From assembly GCF_964656455.1 (NCBI RefSeq), contig NC_135725.1:51281688-51345687 (forward strand): 64,000 bases of DNA, read 5' to 3'. A program made the translations under genes and the position numbers. Shown in pieces: positions 1 through 11,425 of this stretch (position 1 is its first letter; every line of letters starts with the position of its first letter). This stretch comes from Halichoerus grypus (Eukaryota > Chordata > Mammalia > Carnivora > Phocidae). The notes beneath the pieces were generated by a model. It saw only the letters and a program-made list of their open reading frames with translations. It did not search any database and was not told the DNA's origin.

Positions 1-1670
1 AGAAGAAAGCAATACGCTTTTGTTATTTCTGAGACAGAGAACAATGGTATAAAATAAAGAACTCATCCCAAAATCTTAGCCAGACTTACTATGTATTCAA
101 CAGCTTATTTTTTACCCATGGAAAAATGCACACTAGATTTATAAGGGCAGTTTGAACACAAATATAGAACTCTACAAAGAGAATATACACTTAATGGAAA
201 CAAAGCATGTTTTAGTCAGAATAGGTCCATATAATCTTCTGCCATAAACAGCCCCACATTAAGAGTCTAAATTCACTCTCGCCCACTGTCATAATAAGGC
301 AAAGAAGAAAACAATAGCTGAAAGCATCCTCCAGAGAAATGGGTCATAGATAAGTATGGAAATAACTAATTTGGGAGATGTTCTTATAATAGCTCCAAAT
401 TTTAGACCATGAGTCTGCTATTTATCATTTATCATACAATCGTTCTAAGGAAACAACTTAAGTACTTAGAAAATAAAAAAAAAACAACATACTCAGCTAA
501 TAAATGTCAACATGCCACAGGCTACAAAAAAACACTGATAAATTCATATCCATTCATTCTTATTGTCATACTTACCATCTATTTAGTCTCTGTTCACTAT
601 GTGTGTCGGTAGCTGATAGGACAGAATTTGCATGAAATTCTAGGACTATACTCTAAACAAAAAGCAAAAATTCTACCCCTTTATCTCTTCCAGAACTTTT
701 TACGGTTTCATGATGTATGGCCCAGATACTTGCCCTTCCCATGACAAAGTAAGTTGGGAGATGGCCGCAGCACTCTTTCCAGCTGAGGTTGCCCTGCAGC
801 ACACTCAGTCTAAAAGAACATATACCAAATATGCTCATGAGTTCTGCCCGAGAATAGAGTAGGAAGGGAAATCAAAGCCCTGAACTCAGAAGACATTCTC
901 TGCTACAGAATTCTATCAACTCCTATCATTTTCTTTTAGTGACAACAACTAGGTCTGATCAATGGTTTGGCAGGTCTAACCACAGAGATGCCTTCTGTTT
1001 CTTAAAAAAAAAAAAAATCACACTGGTCTCTTTTATTCACTTGAAAATAAGGCCAAAGAATTGCAGTTTTTAAAACTGAAGAAATCTTTTAGATCACTTA
1101 GTCTATAATTACTTAGCCCAGCTCCCCCATTTTAAAGTTGATAAGAGAATTAAAAAAAAAAAAAAAAACCTGACTCCATCTACAGAGTCAGCAAGTGGAA
1201 GGAGAACCAAATATAAGATTTCCTTTATTGTTTTAACATTTAACACTATGTCTCTGGTCTCAACAATTGGATCCAAAGTTCTTTGAGGTTAGGCTATAAA
1301 AAAACTACTATTCTGACCACCCTGGAAGGTAGGAGACTATTACTCAAAAAGCAGATATTTAATAAAAAATTCTAGCAAAGGATGAATAAAAGAACTAATG
1401 CCTTTCTCTGACAGTTAAATAATGCCTTATCTTTGTATTGTATAGTACATTCTAGAATAGAGTGGAATAGAATAGAATACAAATAAAGCAAGCAATTCTA
1501 AATTTTAACACAAGGTTGCACAGAAGAAAAGGATCTCTAAAACTATCCAATGTCATTTTTGTCCTCAATTCAGTATGATAGTAGAGGAAATGTTTTCTAC
1601 ACATGAGCAATTTTTGGTGGCCATTTCTCTTAATACATAGAAGCAGTTCTCTAAAAAACATAAAATTCGA
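1..1670. other. Unique AT-rich DNA, no gene seen
   Basis: No coding segment, RNA gene or clear transposon is visible. Short A-runs occur near 1003 and 1151. Around 1085-1200 there is a weak resemblance to an old dispersed repeat of the 'gaggaaactgag' kind, too decayed to name. A short run of AATAG-like pentamers lies near 1455-1480. Confidence 0.5.
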
Positions 1671-1692
1671 ACACACACACACACACACACAC
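1671..1692. repeat. (AC)11 microsatellite
   Basis: A perfect run of AC dinucleotides follows the sequence ttcga. It is long enough to be length-variable between individuals. It gives rise to a Cys-Val run in an antisense reading frame that has no coding meaning. Confidence 0.9.
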
Positions 1693-1997
1693 AGTTTTAC
1701 CATCGTAAAAAGTATTCAGATACAGTTTGATAAAATCAAGTAGTTCTTAACTATAAAGAAAATTACCTAATATTACTACCACAGAACTCAAACAAAGACT
1801 ACCTTCTAGTCAATGGCTCCCTCTACACACAGGGTATTCCATATAATGGAGCTTTCTAGGAGGTACCTGGAATATCCATTTGTGATCACACCATGATAAA
1901 TCAGGAATCATCAATTACATAGTATTTTCACTTTTGACTGAAGTCTGTTGATTTGTGATTGGGTATTCACTGTTTTTCAACTAAAAGCAAAGAATGT

Positions 1998-2445
1998 AAG
2001 ATTTCTGAGCCCAAGCATCCATCAACTGATGAATGGATAAAGAAGATGTGGTAATATACAATGGATTATTACTAAACCATAAAAAAGAATGAAATCTTGC
2101 CATTTGCAAACGCATGGATGGAGCTAGAGAGTATTATGCTAAGTGAAATAAGTCAGAGAAGGACAAATACCCTATGATTTAAAAATGTGGAATTTTTAAA
2201 AAATGGGGGGAGAGGGAGGCAAACCAAGAAACAGACTCTTAACTATAGAGAACAAACTGATGATTACCAGAGGGGAAGTAGGTGGAGGGATAAGGTTAAA
2301 TGGTTAATGGGAATTAAGGCGTGTTCTTGTGATGAGCACCAGGTGTTGTATGGACATGCTGAATCACTATATGGTACATCTATAACTAGTATTATACTGT
2401 ATGTTAACCGGGATTTAAATAAAAACTCAAAACAAAAAGATTTCT
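1998..2445 (+). mobile_element. 5'-truncated LINE-1 with 9-bp TSD
   Basis: The sequence matches the last part of L1 ORF2 (atggataaagaagatgtgg, then a version of the peptide [12 protein letters not shown] in decayed form) and the carnivore L1 3' UTR, ending in an A-rich tail. The direct repeat AAGATTTCT at 1998-2006 and 2437-2445 is the likely target-site duplication, so the inserted part is about 2007-2436. It is more diverged than the copies at 26.5 and 61 kb, so it is an older insertion. Confidence 0.8.
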
Positions 2446-2879
2446 ACAGACAGTACTTAGTGGATTCAGCATGGATTAATGCTCCAGAAAGAAAAGTTTA
2501 TTGGAGTTGACCAGCTGGAATGATGGTCATCCCAGAATGTTAAAGCCAGATATAACTGAGAATAGAAATGAAAAAAATCATCACTGATATCCATGTGGAA
2601 GAATACAATTGATTCTTCAATAATCATTGCCTCTAATGGGACTCTACTCAGGATTTGATTAATAAACTTCAAGCCCCTACTTATTCTAACTTTTCCCAAT
2701 ACAGAAAACATATAAGAAGTAAATATGGGTGGTATGCAAAACTTATGTATTAAGGAATTAATTTTGATGGTAATCATACCTCATGAGAATATTCTAAAGT
2801 TCAGTTTAGAAACAACTACTTGGCCACAAAAATGAAATGTTTTCCAAATATTCCTGTATAACAACATACATCAGTGCCT

Positions 2880-3376
2880 TTGCAGTTTGTTCTCATTGAA
2901 AGCATTACTCTCACTCCTACAACTCACTCTACTTCCTATCATCAAATATTAATCCAAGCCTGAAATTAGAAAGTCATCCTAGATAGTACTTTTTCATTCA
3001 CATCATTCTTCACTACATCCAATCACTTACGTTTACCAGTTCTGTGTCAACTCTACCAACAGTTTTCCAAGCAGACCTGTGGTCTCTATTACTGCCATTA
3101 CCGGTCTAATCCAGGTTCTCAGTGCCTCTGTCCAACATGGATTGCAGTATTTCAAGTGTCTTCTTCTCAGCCATAATCCCATGAACCCTTCCCCTTTCCT
3201 AAAATGCTTTTCTGATTTATTTACACCTTTTGTAAAATCTTCCAGAACCTTAAAACCCTTCTACCTAGGGCAAATGTTAAACTCTTTAGAATGACCTACA
3301 AATTCCTCCATTCTTTGGCTACTGCCTAAATCACTAGTCTCATCCCTGATCATACTCCCACCCATTCTTTAAGATT
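2880..3376 (+). mobile_element. L2 LINE fragment, left part
   Basis: The stretch follows the L2 coding and 3' pattern in order: 'caatcactta', 'tctaccaacag', 'gcctctgtccaacatgg', 'aaaatgcttttctgat', 'cctacaaattcctcc' and 'ctactgcctaaatcac'. It is strongly diverged, as expected of an element older than the placental radiation. A younger L1 interrupts it, and it resumes at 4072. Edges are approximate. Confidence 0.6.
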
Positions 3377-3393
3377 AAGAATCTGTGTGAATC

Positions 3394-4054
3394 AACAGAT
3401 GAATGGATAAAAAAGATGTGGTGTATATATACAATGGAATATTATGCAGCCATCAAAAGGAATGAAATCTTGTCATTTGCAATGACGTGGATAGAACTGG
3501 AGGGTATTATGCTGAGCGAAATAAGTCAATCAGAGAAAGACATGTATCATATGATCTCACTGATATGAGGAATTCTTAATCTCAGGAAACAAACTGAGGG
3601 TTGCTGGAGTGGTGGGGGGTGGGAGGGATGGGGTGGCTGGGTGATAGACATTGGGGAGGGTGTGTGCTATGGTGAGCGCTGTGAATTGTGTAAGACTGTT
3701 GAATCAGAGACCTGTACCTCTGAAACAAATAATACATTATATGTTAAAAAGAAAAAAAGAAAAAAAGAAGATAGCAGGAAGGGAAAAATGAAGGGGGGGG
3801 ACATCAGAGGGGGAGACGAACCATGAGAGACTATGGACTCTGAAAAAGAAACTGAGAGTTCTAGAGGGGAGGGGGTGGGAGGATGGGTCAGCCTGGTGAT
3901 GGGTATTAAAGAGGGCACGTACTGCATGGAGCACTGGGTGTTATCCGCAAACAATGAATCATGGAACACTACATCAAAAACTAATGATGTAAAGTATGAT
4001 GATCAACATAACCAAAAAAAAAAATCAGAATCAAGTAAGTGGAAAAAAAAAAAA
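3394..4054 (+). mobile_element. 5'-truncated LINE-1 inside an L2, 17-bp TSD
   Basis: The insert starts in the last codons of ORF2 (encoding [12 protein letters not shown] then [12 protein letters not shown]) and carries the carnivore L1 3' UTR, including two G-rich blocks at about 3608-3660 and 3868-3888. It is flanked by a 17-bp direct repeat, AAGAATCTGTGTGAATC, at 3377-3393 and 4055-4071. The tail has two A-tracts (4014-4024 and 4043-4056) split by 18 non-A-rich bases, which may be a small 3' transduction. The long intact TSD indicates a fairly recent event. Confidence 0.92.
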
Positions 4055-4071
4055 AAGAATCTGTGTGAATC

Positions 4072-4210
4072 TGCCTACTCTTTTTTACTCTCCAGAATTA
4101 GAAGCAATCATCCCCTCTAAACTTTAAGAATCCATAGTAATCTGTAGTACTACACACACAGCTACTCACAGCTCTTAGCAAGCCTGTCACACTGTATTGC
4201 AAATGACTGA
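4072..4210 (+). mobile_element. L2 LINE fragment, right part
   Basis: After the L1 target-site duplication the L2 pattern resumes, with the kind of sequence that precedes the L2 tail ('tctgtagtactacacac', 'agcctgtcacactgtattgc'). Together with 2880-3376 it forms one L2 copy split by the L1. The match is weak, so the edges and even the family are moderately uncertain. Confidence 0.45.
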
Positions 4211-4719
4211 TTACACGTGTTCTCTAAAAAGGAGTGGCAAATGAGTTTTATTTCTGTTGTGTGCTAATTTTAATCGATGGTTAGAGATTGTTTGGAATCA
4301 CTTTCGCGAAAGAATTGTTGAGAAGCTTACCTGACCTGCATCCAACCCAAGCTACCTCTACTATTGGAAGCAAGAGAGAGAAGAATGGTATTTGGACTGG
4401 CTATTTGTCATCCTTGCCCTAGCCTGTGAGTCCTGAAAAGTAATGAAATGTGATCTATTTATTCATTCCGAATGCCTGGCATTGTGCCTGACACAAAAGT
4501 TTATTGAAAACACAAACATCAAGAACCACCCATCCTAATCTATAACTCCACACACAGGAATCGGTACTCATTCTTTTCTGGTCCTTTAAAGGCAAATGCA
4601 CAGTACTTGAATAGAATGTCTCTGAATTGGTTAATGAGAGGAGATATTAATGTGTCATTACTGGCAGAATGACAAGGGACCTAGTAAGAGTGACATCTAA
4701 GGCATTCCAAACACAACTT

Positions 4720-4895
4720 TTATTCCTAGTAGCTGTGTAAAATTTTCCTTGGACAATTATTTGACCCTTCCCAAGCTCAATTTCCTCATCAGGAACATAG
4801 GGATAATGAAAACTGCCTTGCAAGGTTGCCATAGGGATTAGAAATAAAAAGCATCATTACATAGTGGGCCCTCCGTAAATGATAACTATTAGTAA
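4720..4895 (+). mobile_element. MIR SINE relic
   Basis: The order of MIR landmarks is visible: 'tagtagctgtgt', a 'ttgg-caa-tta' block, 'tcaatttcctcatc', 'atagggataatgaaaa', 'ttgcaaggttgccatagggatta' with small changes, then a 'cataGTggGCcctccgtaaatg' type ending. It is an old tRNA-derived SINE in plus orientation. Confidence 0.7.
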
Positions 4896-7259
4896 GTGCT
4901 ATTTTGGTTCACAGCAAATTTCCATGGGGAGAAATATACTTTTTCAAACCCAAAGAGATAATTTCAGTCCCTTTTACAAGACATTTTTCTGCTCACTTAT
5001 ATAGGTTGTTTCGTTAGCAACACAGAATCAGTGAATATCAATTATATTTATTACATCTTTATTTTGCCATTGCCCTAGCTCTGAGCTCATGTTGCACAGC
5101 AGCCTCAAGGATGTTTATTATTATTACTTTAAAGAATCAATGAATAATTGATAACAATGAAACGCTTCGCCTTTGTGTAATATTTTCCATCCTTGGATTT
5201 TGAAGGGTTAAGGTTTTTAGCTCTTCTCTCTACTATTTTTCATTCTAGGTTATATTTACCAAACCCCAAAGGAATTCTAAAGCACAGTAAGACTTTTCCA
5301 GCATCATTCAATGGATTCTTTGGATTCTTATTGCATCAAGACTGTCCTTTTCCAATGTTCCACAGGTTGTGGCTGAACAGCATGTGTTATTTACATATGC
5401 ACATCCAGGAGTTTAGGGGATAAAAGGCTAGTATGGAGAGGCTAGAGTCAAGAATTGATAATGAGCAACTGCACAGCTGAATCTAGTGTCATCCAATGAC
5501 TGAATGTCATCTACTGGCTCCATATTTCAATTCTCATTAACTTGACCCTATTAGATGGGGGATATTATCCTCCAATAAGGAAGCAAGAAGTTTCAAAAGA
5601 TTAAGTCAAAAGGTGACCCAGCATATTATTGAAGAGAAGAAGATGTCAAACGCTAACACTATCATTAACAATAAAACCATCTACCACCATCGACTGATGT
5701 CTTTATATAGGCTCTGTACTCTACAAATCCACAGGCTCTTGGGTGGCAGAGCAGAGACTGAACCTAGATTACTCTGTATTTCCAAGCTGACATTTTCTTG
5801 AACACTTCATTTCCTCCAAAGTAGAGGAGTTTGAACATGTTGAGTCCCTTACCATTCAGGGCCCATCCTTCTTATCCAGAGATCTCCCAATGTTCCCTCC
5901 AAAGTGCTTCAGCCACTCCCAGGTTGTCTGCCAGCACAGTGCCATCTGGATTCATCCTTTCCATAGGAATACTGAATGACCTACAGGCCACATTCGAGAA
6001 AACACGAGCAAACCTTTTGTAGGTGCTCTTCAGTTCACACAAATAAGTATAACATGAGACCATCTGACATAGACAGAAGCTTATAATTAATGAAGCCACA
6101 GACCCCAAATTTGTATCACAATGGACAATTAACTCAAAATCATTGTCATTGTGTAACCACTTCAGAACAAGGAGATGAATCACAGCTTTACAAAAGTATT
6201 GCCCTGTCTAGCTAATGAGTGTCTGCAATATTGTTATAATTTTTATTACGGTTATCATTAAGGACTTAAGAAGCACTTTATTTGTTTGTAGTTTCCTATC
6301 CCATCCCCACTCCACCACCAAAACAAATTCTATGGCAGTTCTGACTTGGTTTATCCCCGTCCTAAATATTAAGAGAATGCTAGTCCAGTGCTGATTTGAA
6401 CAGGTATACCAAATACCTGTTTTCCTCTTTAAAAAGCTGTTCTTCTAATAGAGATGATAAGCAGGGACAAATGACATCCAAATATTGCCACATGGATGGG
6501 CAGGTTATGGGAACAGCTTTTTTGCCCTGTTAAAAATGACCTCAAGATCAAGAACAATCTATCAGAGACTATGACTGAGAAATTATGTGCTTATGAGGTA
6601 ATCAGTAGTAAGTTAAATAACTATGCTCCTAATAGGAGCAGCTGCTTTGTGATTCAGCAATCTGAGAATCAATGAGCCTTGTGTGGAAATGTTCCATAAA
6701 CAAGACCAAAAGTCTGAGTTATAAATGTAAACAATATAATGCAATTTTCCAAAGATACTGACCACCTTTGCCAGCTTCCAGTCTTTCCATGATTCTCTTC
6801 AAAGAGCTGGACAACTTTTTGCCAAAACACAAGAGTTTTATTTATTCTCTTTTACTTTGAAAAATCCAGCTTAAAAGTAGACTTGTAGGAGAAGATTTTT
6901 AAAAATGTTTAAGAGGATCACAGTCTACCTATTTCCTTGAACACATGGAGGGTGTTAGGACTCTAACAGTAACAACAAACAACGTTTTCCTATTCTGTAA
7001 GTCCTCAAGGTCTCAGTGGAAGGAAAAAGTTTCATTAATGATGTAAAGATCTCAGACTTGCTGGTATTAATATTTCCCCTACACAAAGACCTCTATGAAG
7101 TTCACATATTAAGATGTTCAATTAGGGCAAAAACCATATAGCATCATTTAAAGCAAGCAAAGACTGTGTGACAGACACGTAGAAGTGACCACAACATTAT
7201 CAGTCAGCCATTCCTAAAGCGATGGATCTTTCTTTCCATTATAGAAAAAGACATAATCC
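4896..7259. other. Mostly unique DNA, no gene seen
   Basis: No convincing exon, RNA gene or young repeat is visible. Around 5595-5620 and 5740-5770 there are two short blocks resembling antisense MIR ('gattaagtcaaaaggtgac' and 'gtggcagagcagagactgaa'), perhaps one MIR split by unrelated sequence. Short open frames here, such as the antisense one at 5872-6183, show no recognisable domain. Confidence 0.4.
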
Positions 7260-7330
7260 CGTGTGTGTGTGTGTCCACATGTGTGTGCCCATGTGCACAC
7301 ATGCTTGTATGTGTGCTGTGTGCGTAGTGC
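7260..7330. repeat. GT-rich imperfect microsatellite
   Basis: Alternating GT/CA-rich DNA with several interruptions (gtgtgtgtgtgtgtcc, acatgtgtgtgccc, then tgtatgtgtgctgtgtgcg). The alternating purine-pyrimidine pattern could adopt left-handed Z-form DNA. It is probably a decayed longer GT array. Confidence 0.75.
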
Positions 7331-7959
7331 TGGAGAGAAAGAGAATCAAATCATGAAATAAAATATCCTTTTGTTCACTTCTAAATTTCATGGAACATCA
7401 AATCAAAGTTGAGCAGAAAGCTATTTTGCTATCTCTAATGGCCACAGTATGGAATCAGATTTGGAGGCCCATAAGGAACTGCCATAATGTCTGCCTCCTT
7501 AAGCCAGCCATGATGTCTTAGCATGCTGATTACTAAGAAACATTTCACAAAAGTTTATCCAGATCATTAAAAGTATGTATGATGTGAACTGTGCAAGAAA
7601 ATATCATATTACATAGTTTCAAGTGGTTATCAAATCCTTCTATCCATCATTATCATGAATCTGGTTCACACAGCCAAGGATTTCAGAATAGTGCAAATAA
7701 GACAAGGACCACCAAAACCAGTATTCCTAACACACAAGTCACCTTAAGAAAGGACAAGAGCCTTAAAAACATCTCAGCTGCCATTTGCAGGATGCAGGGA
7801 AAAAGTACAAATGGAGGCCAACATAACTAAATATTTAAAACTTACAAATTAAATATTTAATTATAACTATGCATAATTCTAGTATTCAATGTCCATATAG
7901 TTGCCAGCATACAGCCCTGATAAAGAAGTAAAAGATCGCATGTTACCTCTAGACAGGTG
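7331..7959. other. No gene or clear repeat seen
   Basis: AT-rich sequence with no recognisable exon or transposon. The 79-codon frame beginning at 7591 has no known domain, no splice context and no supporting features. Confidence 0.4.
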
Positions 7960-8160
7960 TGGTCCAACAGAACTTACTGCATTGATGGAAATATCCCCTA
8001 TCTAGGTCATCTGGTACACTAGCCACATGGAGTGACTGAGCACTTGAAATGTGGCTAGTGCAACTGAGGAACAAAATTTTAACCTTATTTAATCTTAATT
8101 AATTTTAATAGCCCCCTGTGGCTATTGGCTATCATAGTGGACAGCGAGATCTAAACCTAG
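7960..8160. mobile_element. hAT-type miniature DNA transposon (MITE)
   Basis: The left end has 'gtggtccaacagaac' and 'actagccacatgg'; the right end has 'ccctgtggctattggcta' and 'agtggacagcgag'. These form the imperfect inverted ends of a well-known family of non-autonomous hAT (Charlie-like) elements, with 'gcacttgaaatgtggctag' in the middle. I recognise the family pattern but not the exact subfamily name. It is non-coding and old. Confidence 0.65.
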
Positions 8161-8640
8161 GATAAGGTTCCTCAGCTGTCATATGCAACGACTGCCAATA
8201 TTGTGCTAATTCATGAGAACCTCTGGAAACATACATTAGAATAAGCAAGAAAATGGACATTTATATTTCTGAGAATAAAATTACTTCATTATGTAAGATC
8301 TTTCATGTTCATGCTCACAGAAGATTTGACATTTAAATTGATTTGTCTTTTATCTATAAAAGTGCCTCCATTGCTCCAATCGCCCTCATGCTGTGAAGCA
8401 GAGCCCATCTGCACCAACAGCAGCAGTCCAGGCCACAAACATGCCCTATGTCTACACTCAGTCACCTATGATTTCAAAGACACAGGGGGCAAAGATGGGG
8501 AGAAGCTCTACCCCGTTGAGCCTGTGCTAAATGTGAGACTGAATGCTTGAGACTATAGGCTTCTCTATGCCAACTGAGGGCTGGATCCGAAGTGACAAGA
8601 GTTGCCTGTGAATCCCTCAATAAGTGTATTTGTGTGAATA
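8161..8640. other. No gene or repeat assigned
   Basis: Between about 8360 and 8550 two plus-strand frames stay open and have mixed composition, but neither shows a known domain or convincing splice sites. I do not call a gene. The rest is AT-rich unique DNA. Confidence 0.35.
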
Positions 8641-8668
8641 TGGGTGTGTGTCTATCTGTGTGTGTCTA

Positions 8669-8731
<63 letters not shown>

Positions 8732-8738
8732 AAGACAG
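8641..8738. repeat. Compound microsatellite (TG)n-(AG)n-(ACAG)n
   Basis: A TG array with two 'tatc' interruptions passes directly into an AG array (about 8700-8717) and then ACAG tetramers ending near 8738. Such compound arrays usually grow from a TG seed and are length-variable. Confidence 0.92.
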
Positions 8739-9579
8739 CCACAAAAGGTCTTTCTAAAATGTGGGGACTTGGGTGGGGACCGTTTCACCTAAAAAATAGT
8801 GCAATGGCCTCATGTAAAAGGCAATTAGAAATTTTAGTTTAATGGTTATACATTGTATAAAATTAGCCTAAGATGACATTTTTACTTAGAACCAAATGGA
8901 AAAAATGTATCTTACAGACAGGAGGCAATATAACCAAAGGAAAAAGCAGCAAAAACAGCAAGTAAATACTAATTTTCACTCCCCTTTACCCTACAGATAA
9001 TGACATAACCATTATTATGGCTGATGCTCTCAAAATAATTTCCTTATGTGTGTGAGCATGATTTTAAAAGCAAATAACAAAGTATAAAGGCAGGCCACTA
9101 CAAAGAGAAGTATATGGGAAGAAAATGGAATAAACTATCAATCAAAAATTCAGGAGGTCAAGAAACCACAGAATCGCATAGCCTCCTAAAGCCTAGAAGT
9201 CATCCACCAGGCTCCAGTCTAGGGGGCCAGCCTGTGTTGTAGATAGGTGATTTCTTTCACCAGTTTTACTAGACATGAAAAAAACCAAGTGTCCCCATTC
9301 TGTCCTTTTATTATTCTCATGTCTAGAATTCTCATAGTGTGAGACAAACTGAAGCAGGTCTGATCTATTGTTGGCAGCCCCTAAAATTGCCTCAGCCCTG
9401 GCCCAGAATGTTACCAGATCTCCACCCAGGGAGGAAGTGCAAAGGGAGAAGAGTCACTGCTATCCTTTGCTAAGGGAAGCTCACAATGCAATCTTCAGAA
9501 AGGGAGCCACACATATGGAAGAAAGTTGCATCCAGATGCCAACTTGTGTTTCCAAAGGGTTCTGTCCCTAAGTTCAGTC
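8739..9579. other. No gene or clear repeat seen
   Basis: Sequence without recognisable coding exon or young transposon. The open frame at 9368-9571 has no visible domain. Confidence 0.4.
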
Positions 9580-10030
9580 CCTGCAGGACTCCTCATTATC
9601 CTCAGGCCAAGTAAAAACTCACAAAGAGGACCTACAAGGCCCTTCATTATATGGTCCCTGCTTCACTCTACAAGTTCATCTCTCCCCCAGCCATACCATG
9701 TATTATTTTATTTATTCAAATACACAATTCTCTCTCTCCTCCTGCAACTCCTCCTGAATGCCTTTTGCCTAGGATGTCCTTTGGCCTGGTATAATCTCCC
9801 TCCACTTCCAACCTCTCCCTTCTCTCTGACGTCCACTTACCTTCCTCCAAGTTGGATTCTGTTTCTTCGATGTGCTCTCCTAGTACCCAAAATTTTACCC
9901 ACTGAAGAAGTTACCAGTCTCTAAGATAATTTCATATTTGTTGGCGTCTATTATCCACTAGGCTAACAGTTCTATTATAGCAGGAACAATATCTGTCTTA
10001 TTCATCATTCTATACCCAGAGCCAGCACCA
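9580..10030 (+). mobile_element. L2 LINE 3' part
   Basis: It follows the L2 pattern closely in order: 'acctacaaggcccttcatta', 'atggtccctgcttcactcta', 'ttttgcctaggatgtcct', 'actgaagaagttaccagtc', then 'tattatagcaggaacaatat' and 'ctatacccagagccagcacc'. The 132-codon open frame at 9526-9924 is a by-product of this L2 and is not a host gene. Confidence 0.75.
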
Positions 10031-10049
10031 TCATGGAATATAATAGGAG

Positions 10050-10270
10050 GAGCTCACCTTTATTAATCACATACCATGTAGCAAACAGCCTAGTAACTCA
10101 CTGTATCTTTCCTAATCCTATAAGGCGGGGACTATTATAATCCCCATTTTACAGACATGGATACCTGACCACAGCAATGTTAAGAATCCTATAAGTCATG
10201 AATGGCAGAATGAGAATTTAAACCTAGGCATTTGGATTCACGGCCTGTGATCTTAATTACTATGCTCTGT
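10050..10270 (-). mobile_element. MIR SINE relic
   Basis: The antisense MIR pattern is clear: 'catgtagcaaacagcctagt', 'cctataaggcggggactatta', 'taatccccattttacaga', 'gtcatgaatggcagaatgag', 'atttaaacctaggcatttgg' and 'cttaattactatgctctgt'. It starts directly after the L2 tail, giving a string of old relics. Confidence 0.8.
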
Positions 10271-10689
10271 GGTTTCCTAACATAATAGGTGGTCAGTGAA
10301 CACTTTGAAAGTAAATAAATGAAGGATGGAAAAGAGAAAAATATCTAAGCAAATGATGTTTTGGTGTATTTCTGACATGTGTCGTGTCCCTTTCAGCACT
10401 CCAAGGCATGAGTCTTACTCCTTTTCTGACTTAATTTCAAGAATTGCAAGTGACAAAATATTTTAACTTGGGGTCATTCAATGAGATCATTTGAATCCGG
10501 GGAGGGGGGGGGTGGAGATTAGCATATTAGCCCTGAGACTGCTATCCTCAGAAAGGCCGGCTACTAAACTTGACCCTTGGCTGGCATCTGAGAACTTGAC
10601 TGGTGTGTAGTTCTCTACTCAGATATAAAATCTCTTTTAAATGATAACAAGAGCTCACTGTGCTTAAATTGTTTGTGTCAACAATGTGG
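10271..10689. other. No gene; short G-run
   Basis: AT-rich DNA with a GGGGAGGGGGGGGTGG run at about 10499-10514, which could fold as a G-quadruplex on the plus strand. No exon or transposon is recognised. Confidence 0.4.
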
Positions 10690-11075
10690 TTCATACTGCC
10701 TTTCTGGGAGCCTGGAATTTTGGTACACGCTAGTCAGAGTGCATTTGTAACTAGTCTCCAAAACATATTGGGTGCTGAGTCCTTAATGAGCTTCCCCAGT
10801 AGATAATCCTGACACACCAACCCAACTCATTGCTGGAAAAATTCAGTCCATCTATTGTGACTCCACTGGGAGAGGACCCTTGGAAGCTTGCACTGGGCTT
10901 CCTCCAGACTTTGGCCATGTGCCATGATCCTTTACTTAGCTTGATGATCTTGCTTTGCATCCTTTCACTGTAATAAATCTTAACATGTATGCAAATGTAT
11001 GTTGCGTCCTGTGAGTCCTTTTAGCAAATCAACGAACAGGGAAGTGGTCTTGGGGCCAACCGACACAAATCTCTT
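10690..11075 (+). mobile_element. Probable ERV-derived LTR relic
   Basis: The stretch ends in a pattern typical of ERVL-class LTR 3' regions: 'gcatcctttcactgtaataa', with a polyadenylation signal AATAAA at about 10971, then 'cgtcctgtgagtccttttag' and 'gtggtcttggggccaaccga'. It is an old copy with no coding capacity and no visible internal region. The subfamily and the left edge are uncertain. Confidence 0.5.
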
Positions 11076-11199
11076 TATGAGAGGGAGGCATGAAGCAGGA
11101 GAAAAAATAAACAATGACCAAGGTCTACAACCATATTTGCTACAAAACATAATAATTTCACTGGTCTTATAGCAATTCCCCTACTGGAATAAAGAGAAG

Positions 11200-11425
11200 T
11201 ACTGAATTTAGACATAAAACCTCTGTATTTCAATCCCATCTCTGTCAGTATTAAGGCACATGATAGTGTGCAAACAACCCATCTCAGAGTGTTGTCTCCT
11301 TATCTGTAATATGGGAAGAACAATGCGTATTTCTCAGATTATTGTGAAGTGTTGTTGGAACAGCATATGTAAATGAGCCTAGGCCTGTACCTAGCATGAA
11401 TAATCACTCAATAAATATGCAATTA
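11200..11425 (+). mobile_element. MIR SINE relic
   Basis: MIR landmarks occur in order: 'ctctgtatttcaatcccatc', 'gttgtctccttatctgtaat', 'atgggaagaacaatgcgta', 'gattattgtgaagtgttgtt', then 'ctgtacctagcatgaataatc' ending in 'ctcaataaatatgcaa'. Plus orientation, old. Confidence 0.8.

Noticed and set aside
5872..6183. 103-codon antisense frame
   Set aside because: Part of it has protein-like composition, but no domain, splice context or retrocopy hallmarks support it.
8305..8550. 81-codon plus frame with balanced composition
   Set aside because: An overlapping second frame is equally open, and neither has a recognised domain or clear splice sites.
9526..9924. 132-codon open frame
   Set aside because: It coincides with an L2 LINE 3' segment and is a by-product of that repeat.
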